From positions 3,968,001 through 4,032,000 of the forward strand of contig JAGTJL010000001.1 of NCBI GenBank assembly GCA_020746875.1: 64,000 nt of DNA, read 5' to 3'. Each line of letters begins with the position of its first letter. Position 1 is the stretch's first letter. The notes under the pieces were generated by a model. The model was not told where the DNA came from. It did no database searches and saw only the letters and a program-made list of their open reading frames with translations. Origin of the DNA: Rhexocercosporidium sp. MPI-PUGE-AT-0058. Taxonomy: Eukaryota; Ascomycota; Leotiomycetes; Helotiales. Positions 58,776 through 64,000 of the stretch are shown in pieces. The position numbers and the translations under genes are program-made.

Positions 58776-59780
58776 GGCTGCGGTTTGGAAGTACAATAGC
58801 AGTTTGGTACTGGGGCTTTCGCGAACGACAATAGGAGAGCGTCCTCAGAATGTGCGCTGCGCTTGGTATTCTGGGAGGCTGGGAGGCTTTTGTCGCGACA
58901 ATTAAGCGATTCACAATAGGAACGTGTTCCTTTCAACTCCAGAACTTTCCACGCGAGCAAAATTGAACGTGATAACCGAAATCCGTCCCAATTCAGGTCG
59001 CAGCTGATGTCGGATTGAAAGCCGATATGTATATCAGGATGAAGCCGTGCCCCTTCTGGAGCTCATGCAATAATCGTTCTCTGAAAGCCGACTGATACAG
59101 CATCTGTGCGAAATTCAACCAAAGTGACGATACCGACTTTTCAAACGATCACGGCTTTTTCGGCAATGGAAATCCTTCTAGCTTGAAATCTCAATAGGAA
59201 TCTATAAAATATAGACAGCCGCTGAGTTCATTTGAAAAGGCACAGTCGTTGTCAATGTGGCGCGTGGAAGGTCATTGCTTAGATACTAGAGCGAGTTTCT
59301 GTTGACGTGAAGGGCGAGGTCCTGGATTTTTTTCGGTGTTGTCGTCTTTGCGGCTTGGCGCCAACACCCGCCAGAACCTCGGCCCCACATAACGAAGAAG
59401 GATCCATTCCCGATACATACTAGCGGCAAGGCTCTGTGTACTTCGACGCCTCGCGATGGTGAGACCTCGATATTTTGTCAGAATAGATGTTTCGGGAAGC
59501 TACCGCATGTCTCTGCGCAACATTGTGAGCTTGTTTTGACGACATTGCTCCGAATCTCGTTTGAGTTTTGCTGAGCTGTGGTTTTGGTGTTGTTGTGGGG
59601 TATTGTGGACAGAGTAGAATTCCCAAATGCAAGTGTGGAGGAGAGTTTAAATAGTGCAAGTTGCGCTAGGAACCTCTTTGTATTTGGGAAAGAATCAACA
59701 CGCCTGGAAAGAGTGGATTGGAAGTTGGGAAGTGCGAGTGAACTCACCCAGTTCATAGTGGCAGTGGAAGTCGCGGGTAC
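58776..59780. other. intergenic, divergent genes
   Basis: About 1 kb between the protease-like gene and TRM9. An open frame at 59578-59784 in front of TRM9 has no motif. Confidence 0.4.
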
Positions 59781-60812
59781 TTGAATCTGGACCGATCTCA
59801 ACCTCGAGCTCAAGCACAACACTGCGCTACCAAGAATCTGGAACCGAGTGTACATGCCATATCGCGAGAAGGTGTGCAAGGCGCTCATGAGGCAATGCAT
59901 ACTCCAGAGAATGCAAGCAGTTTGCCGAAGAGAGAAACCCCAGAAGTTACACAACAGATAGACGAAGACAGACGACAACCTCACGACATAAGCGAGCCCC
60001 TGAACAACAGTCTCGTAAAAGCTACGTCGGAGAAGAACGATGCCGGAGAACAAATGAAGGCATCTTCCTCAAACGAGACATCAAAAGACGCACCGAAGGA
60101 GTCGAAGGGGGATCAACCAACACCATCCTCAGACCAAGTACCACCAGAAAGCTACGAAGAGGAACACGTCCACCAAGTCTACGAGCAAATCGCCTCCCAC
60201 TTCTCCTCAACCCGCTACAAACCATGGCCTATCGTAGAATCCTTCCTCCAGTCCGTCACCCCAGGCTCGATCGGTCTCGACATCGGATGCGGCAACGGGA
60301 AATACCTCGCCGTCAACAAAGACATCTTCATAATCGGCAGCGACCGATCCACCAACCTCGTCAAGATCGCCACTCAGCACGAACCGCACTCCGCCGTGGT
60401 GGCGGACTCGCTCTCCCTCCCGCATCAAGATGGACGCTTCGATTTCGCGATCTGTATCGCGGTGGTGCATCATCTGAGTACGCGGGAGAGGAGAGCCGAG
60501 GCTGTAGGTGCTATTTTGAGGTGTTTGAGGGAGAGGGGCAAGGCGCTGATTTATGTGTGGGCGTTGGAGCAGAAGGGTAGTAGGAGAGGGTGGGATGAAG
60601 GTGGGGAGCAGGATGTTATGGTTCCGTGGGTGATGAGGAGGGGGAAGAAGGAGGTTGAGAAAGGGATGGAGAAGGAGGAGACGTTTCAGAGGTATTATCA
60701 TTTGTATAGAAAGGGAGAGCTTGAGGAAGATGTTGTGGGTGTTGGAGGGGAGGTTGTGGAGAGTGGTTATGAGAAGGATAATTGGTGGGCGATTTGTCGG
60801 AGGAGAAGATGA
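59781..60812 (+). CDS. TRM9: tRNA wobble-uridine methyltransferase Trm9
   Basis: SAM-dependent methyltransferase forming mcm5U at the wobble position of certain tRNAs, working with Trm112. The conserved domain starts at about residue 125 (EEEHVHQVYEQIASHFSSTRYKPWP) and shows the SAM site GLDIGCGNGKYL (165-176), IIGSDRS and IAVVHHLST. The C-terminus ends with DNWWAICRRR, as in relatives. The single exon gives 343 residues. The first 120 residues are low-complexity and much longer than in yeast, so the true start may be a later Met (for example 60054) or follow an upstream exon. Confidence 0.88.
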   Translation: MNLDRSQPRAQAQHCATKNLEPSVHAISREGVQGAHEAMHTPENASSLPKRETPEVTQQIDEDRRQPHDISEPLNNSLVKATSEKNDAGEQMKASSSNETSKDAPKESKGDQPTPSSDQVPPESYEEEHVHQVYEQIASHFSSTRYKPWPIVESFLQSVTPGSIGLDIGCGNGKYLAVNKDIFIIGSDRSTNLVKIATQHEPHSAVVADSLSLPHQDGRFDFAICIAVVHHLSTRERRAEAVGAILRCLRERGKALIYVWALEQKGSRRGWDEGGEQDVMVPWVMRRGKKEVEKGMEKEETFQRYYHLYRKGELEEDVVGVGGEVVESGYEKDNWWAICRRRR

Positions 60813-61580
60813 GGCTTCGGAGGCGGGAGGGTTGGCCAGCTGTAGCTCCTGAGAGTGGTGGACGAAGGATGGTGCGGCTCTTGTCCGTGGGGGCATGCGA
60901 GAGCCGGTATACCTTGGTTTACAGTGAGGAGATGGTGCCCATGGGGATACAAGGTACTAAGTACAAGGCGACACTGATATACGTCAAGGATTAGAGACCA
61001 TGTTTGCCCGGCGTATGATATTCGAAACCAAACAGTCTAAATCCACACGAAACCCTTCAACGACAACCCTTTAAGAGATCCACCCGTTTGCAACCAATCA
61101 ACACCGCCATCCCCAAAGCGATACCCAACAACAGCGTTGATTGATCGGTCACTCAAGATGGACGTGATATTGAGACAATAGTATTCAATAAACGGCCTGC
61201 GAAGGCATGTGTCTTCATGTTGGAAGCAAGAAAAGCATGTTTTATTTGTTACAGTACAGCTTCCTAATACAATTCTAGAAAAAGAGAACCCCAGACACCA
61301 ATGGTTCTTTTCGACCCAAAAAGAAGAACCCTATGCAGCGTATGCAATTCATCAGGGGATATCATTTCATGCAATGCCATGCCATGCTGAGCCGTGCTGT
61401 TCGATTCCAAAGCCAATCCAACCCAAACCAAACCAGATCGAGGGGAGGAAATCAACCCGCTCTAACGAAAGTATCTTCATCATCATCTATCCATCATGTC
61501 ATTGCCCAACCACGCAGAACCTCCCTTCCATCCTTTCACCGCAACGCCAGATCTAAATCCCGCAACCATCAAGCAGCCAG
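60813..61580. other. gap between convergent genes
   Basis: 3' ends of TRM9 and the Myb gene. No gene seen. Confidence 0.4.
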
Positions 61581-62712
61581 TCATTGCCTACGCCGACTCG
61601 TCTCCCGAGGTCCCATGTCTGGACTGCCTCTTCGCTTTCCATCCGGTCGATTTCCTCCCATCATCCCAATCGAAGGCAGCATCGGTCCGGGACTTGGATA
61701 CCCTCCTCCCATAGGCATCGACATGGCGTACGCAGGCGTACTGTACGGGCTCACCCCCGTTGTTAACTCTGCCACGCTGGGTAACATCTGTCCACCGCGT
61801 CCCATTCCCATCGCCATGCCTCCACCTCCAATAGCCGCCAACGCCAGACCATCACTTGGACTCGCGGGCGGAACGGACCTCGGGGTGCTCTCTCTTCGCG
61901 CAGCAATCGTTCGTGCCGATCCTCCTCCTACGGCCTTCGAACTGGAGTTGCTCTGCGCTGTTGGAGGCCTGCTGTATCGTCCTGGGCCGTGTCCTGGTCC
62001 TGGTGGTCCGCTCATGACGCTCGACTGGGACTGACTGTGCGAGTGTCCTCGAGATGGTGATGATCGGTGGCCTGGGGGTGGTGCGTCTGTCGAGGCGCTG
62101 GATAGCGAGAATGGGACTACTCCTGCCCGTCGAGCCATGTCTGCTTCACCTAGTTGCCAATGCATTGCCTCTGCTGCTCTCCAAGGAACAGCCATCTCCT
62201 CTGCAACCTTCGACCACATTTCTGGCTTGAATCTGTCTGAGGTTAGTTCTCTGTAGACGATGGGAGGTGGTATGAGGTTGTCATCAACGCAATTTGGGTT
62301 CTGATGGGGATTACTACCTCTCGTAGAGTCTTGCTAGCTTGTTCTTGCGTTCTTCGTCCCATTCACTCCTTCGTTCAAGGTAGTTCTGGTAGTGAAGTCG
62401 ACAACTGATTGCACTACGCCCCGGGAGCCTCTTTGAGATGTCCTCCCATTTCATGCCACCCCCTCTCAGGTCAATGATCAGAGCGTCCTCTTCTGGGGAC
62501 CATTTACTCTGCTTCTTGGCAGGGGATTCTGCTGGATGGGGAGGCATACTGCGCTTGCCACCGGCGCCAGGATTGGCGAGGGCATAGGAAGGAGGCTCCG
62601 GGTGTCCACTGGTCGACGGTACGGATGTTGATCGCGTGTGGTGTCTATGGGAGGGCGGAGATGACGCAGACTCATTAGAGTCCGGAGCCTTGAGGAGGAG
62701 GGAGATATCCAC
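61581..62712 (-). CDS. Myb/SANT-domain transcription factor
   Basis: Predicted DNA-binding regulator. Two exons, 62712-62318 and 62232-61581, give 348 residues. An N-terminal Ser/Pro/His-rich region (1-65) precedes a basic patch and the Myb repeat: KWSPEEDALIIDLRGGGMKWEDISKRLPGR and SAISCRLHYQNYL (about 69-112), whose Trp residues are those of the family. A second, weaker repeat crosses the splice (PEMWSKVAEEM-VPWRAAEAMHW). The rest is Gly/Ser/Pro/Met-rich. The protein resembles fungal Myb regulators of one-and-a-half repeats. Confidence 0.88.
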
Positions 62713-64000
62713 GGTGACGGTGTGTAGTCGCCGGTGCCGTTCACGGCTGACGATTCATATGCAAAGAGCGGCTTGGTTGTAGGGATTGTATTTTGCCGTG
62801 TAGATCTAGATCTAGATCGTGGGAGGGATGAATGGGAGGGATGGGAATGTAAGATGAGGCCCAGTCGATAGTACAGACGGCTTCTGAACGAGTGTTTGGA
62901 GGCTGGGGATGACTCGTTTGTCCGCGTTTTGTCGAGAAGAAGAGATCGACTTCAGAAGCGAGTAGAGTGTGAAAGCTGAAAGGAACGTCGTTGACAGTTG
63001 AGATAACGGTCACCAACTGACGTGAAACGAGGTAGTCACTTTTTGGAAGGCTTGATGATCCAGGGCGTTCGGCAGAGAGAATCTTGAGACGAGGCACTTC
63101 CGACGAGGACAGCGTTCCTATTTCAGGCCCTCAGAGTTAAGAAGCGTGGCTCGCGTAGATCATGACAGCAATCCATGTGATTGGCAAGAGGACGTGTGAG
63201 AAGCAGCCAATCGCAAAAGATGAGACGAGAAGAGGAGAGCAGAAGCAAGTGCCAGCGCCAACGGAACAACACGTCAAGAAGGTGCTTGAGCTTGATGAGC
63301 TACAAGCTTGGAGGGACAAGGAACTTGTTCGAACTGGAGATCTCCAAGCGGTACATGGGAGTGAAGTATACGGACTGTCGGGAAGATGCGCGATGCATAT
63401 GAAATGGAATGTACCATGGTGGGGGAAGCAGCAGCAGGGGTTATTTAGTGTGGAGGAGTTGCTACTAGGGGCTTAGGGCGTGGCCACGAATTCATGCATG
63501 AACCTGAACCTGAACCTGAAGGAATGCTGGAATCATGTGTGCTTGCTACTCTGCTTGCTTTGCTTTGGCATCTCCAGCCCAAAAAGATGGCGCAGAGCAG
63601 TTGGGGGTTGGGTAGGGCAGCACAGCGCAGGCAGGGTAGTGCTCGGAAATGTTGGTTGAAACCTGCCGTGGTGGTGTTGAAACTCTTATATGGTCCCAGA
63701 CTTCTGTGCAACCCCTCGAGTCCGTTTTGGGCCTATGTCTGTGCGCAATCTCAACATCACAGACGTCTATTGTTGCATTGTAACGCTGCTGAATCTGATT
63801 GTTACTTTTAAGACGAAGCTTGTCGGCCCCCAACTGTGGTATTCATGGGTTGGGTAGTCAGGGCCCAGGACAAGCAAGCCAGTAGGCATGACCACCAAAC
63901 ACATCAGATCTTGGATTGTCGGCTTGGGCCAACGAACTGGCGGTCAAAGGGGCAAGGGTGGCACTTCAAAGCTGCAGGGATCAAGGTATGATCTTCATGG
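62713..64000. other. intergenic at the window end
   Basis: Open frames at 63162-63476, 63494-63811 and 62741-63097 have no recognisable motif. A short AACCTG repeat lies at 63502-63520. Confidence 0.4.

Noticed and set aside
61333..62034. 233-residue plus-strand open frame
   Set aside because: It is antisense to the Gly/Pro-rich C-terminus of the Myb gene; the Myb domain fixes the real strand.

Overview
The window is nuclear DNA of a filamentous ascomycete (Pezizomycotina). The evidence is short GT-AG introns of about 45-125 bases with CTAAC-like branch points, HET-domain genes, a Zn2Cys6 regulator, an NRPS-like reductase, a dispersed 5S rRNA gene and loosely spaced genes on both strands. 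Placement in Leotiomycetes is only an impression. I followed splice sites by eye; most multi-exon models below close in frame.

Layout. 0.8-6 kb: an SDR oxidoreductase and a ten-exon sugar/polyol transporter with a 17-base microexon. 8.5-14.5 kb: a cytochrome P450, then two unrecognised, all-helical proteins on opposite strands, each with a central hydrophobic segment and interrupted reading frames. 14.9-34.1 kb: a nitrogen-scavenging neighbourhood with an Asp/Glu/hydantoin racemase (DCG1-like), a divergent Dal81/TamA-like Zn2Cys6 regulator, an N-carbamoyl-D-amino-acid hydrolase-like nitrilase, a decayed dihydropyrimidinase/hydantoinase, an NCS1 nucleobase/hydantoin-type permease and the relic of an ARO8-like aminotransferase. 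It is interrupted at 21.3-26.8 kb by a HET gene and an unknown membrane protein, bracketed by a decayed 5S copy and an intact 5S rRNA gene. A tRNA-Trp(CCA) lies at 29.2 kb.

35.8-64 kb: an adenylation-carrier-reductase enzyme (NRPS-like), a PA-TM-RING type ubiquitin ligase, a four-pass membrane protein, a second degenerate HET gene, a Cys-rich single-pass surface protein with a possible broken relative, and then mostly housekeeping genes: RAD57, an aldo-keto reductase divergent from a Gfo/Idh/MocA dehydrogenase, a ubiquitin-specific protease with altered active-site boxes, TRM9 and a Myb/SANT regulator.

The most interesting feature is the 15-34 kb block. Racemase, carbamoylase, hydantoinase and permease are the four parts of the bacterial hydantoin-utilisation route, and DCG1 and Dal81 belong to the yeast allantoin system. 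Here the hydantoinase is broken at its catalytic lysine and a metal-binding histidine, and the aminotransferase is a relic, so the pathway seems to be decaying after invasion by a HET island.
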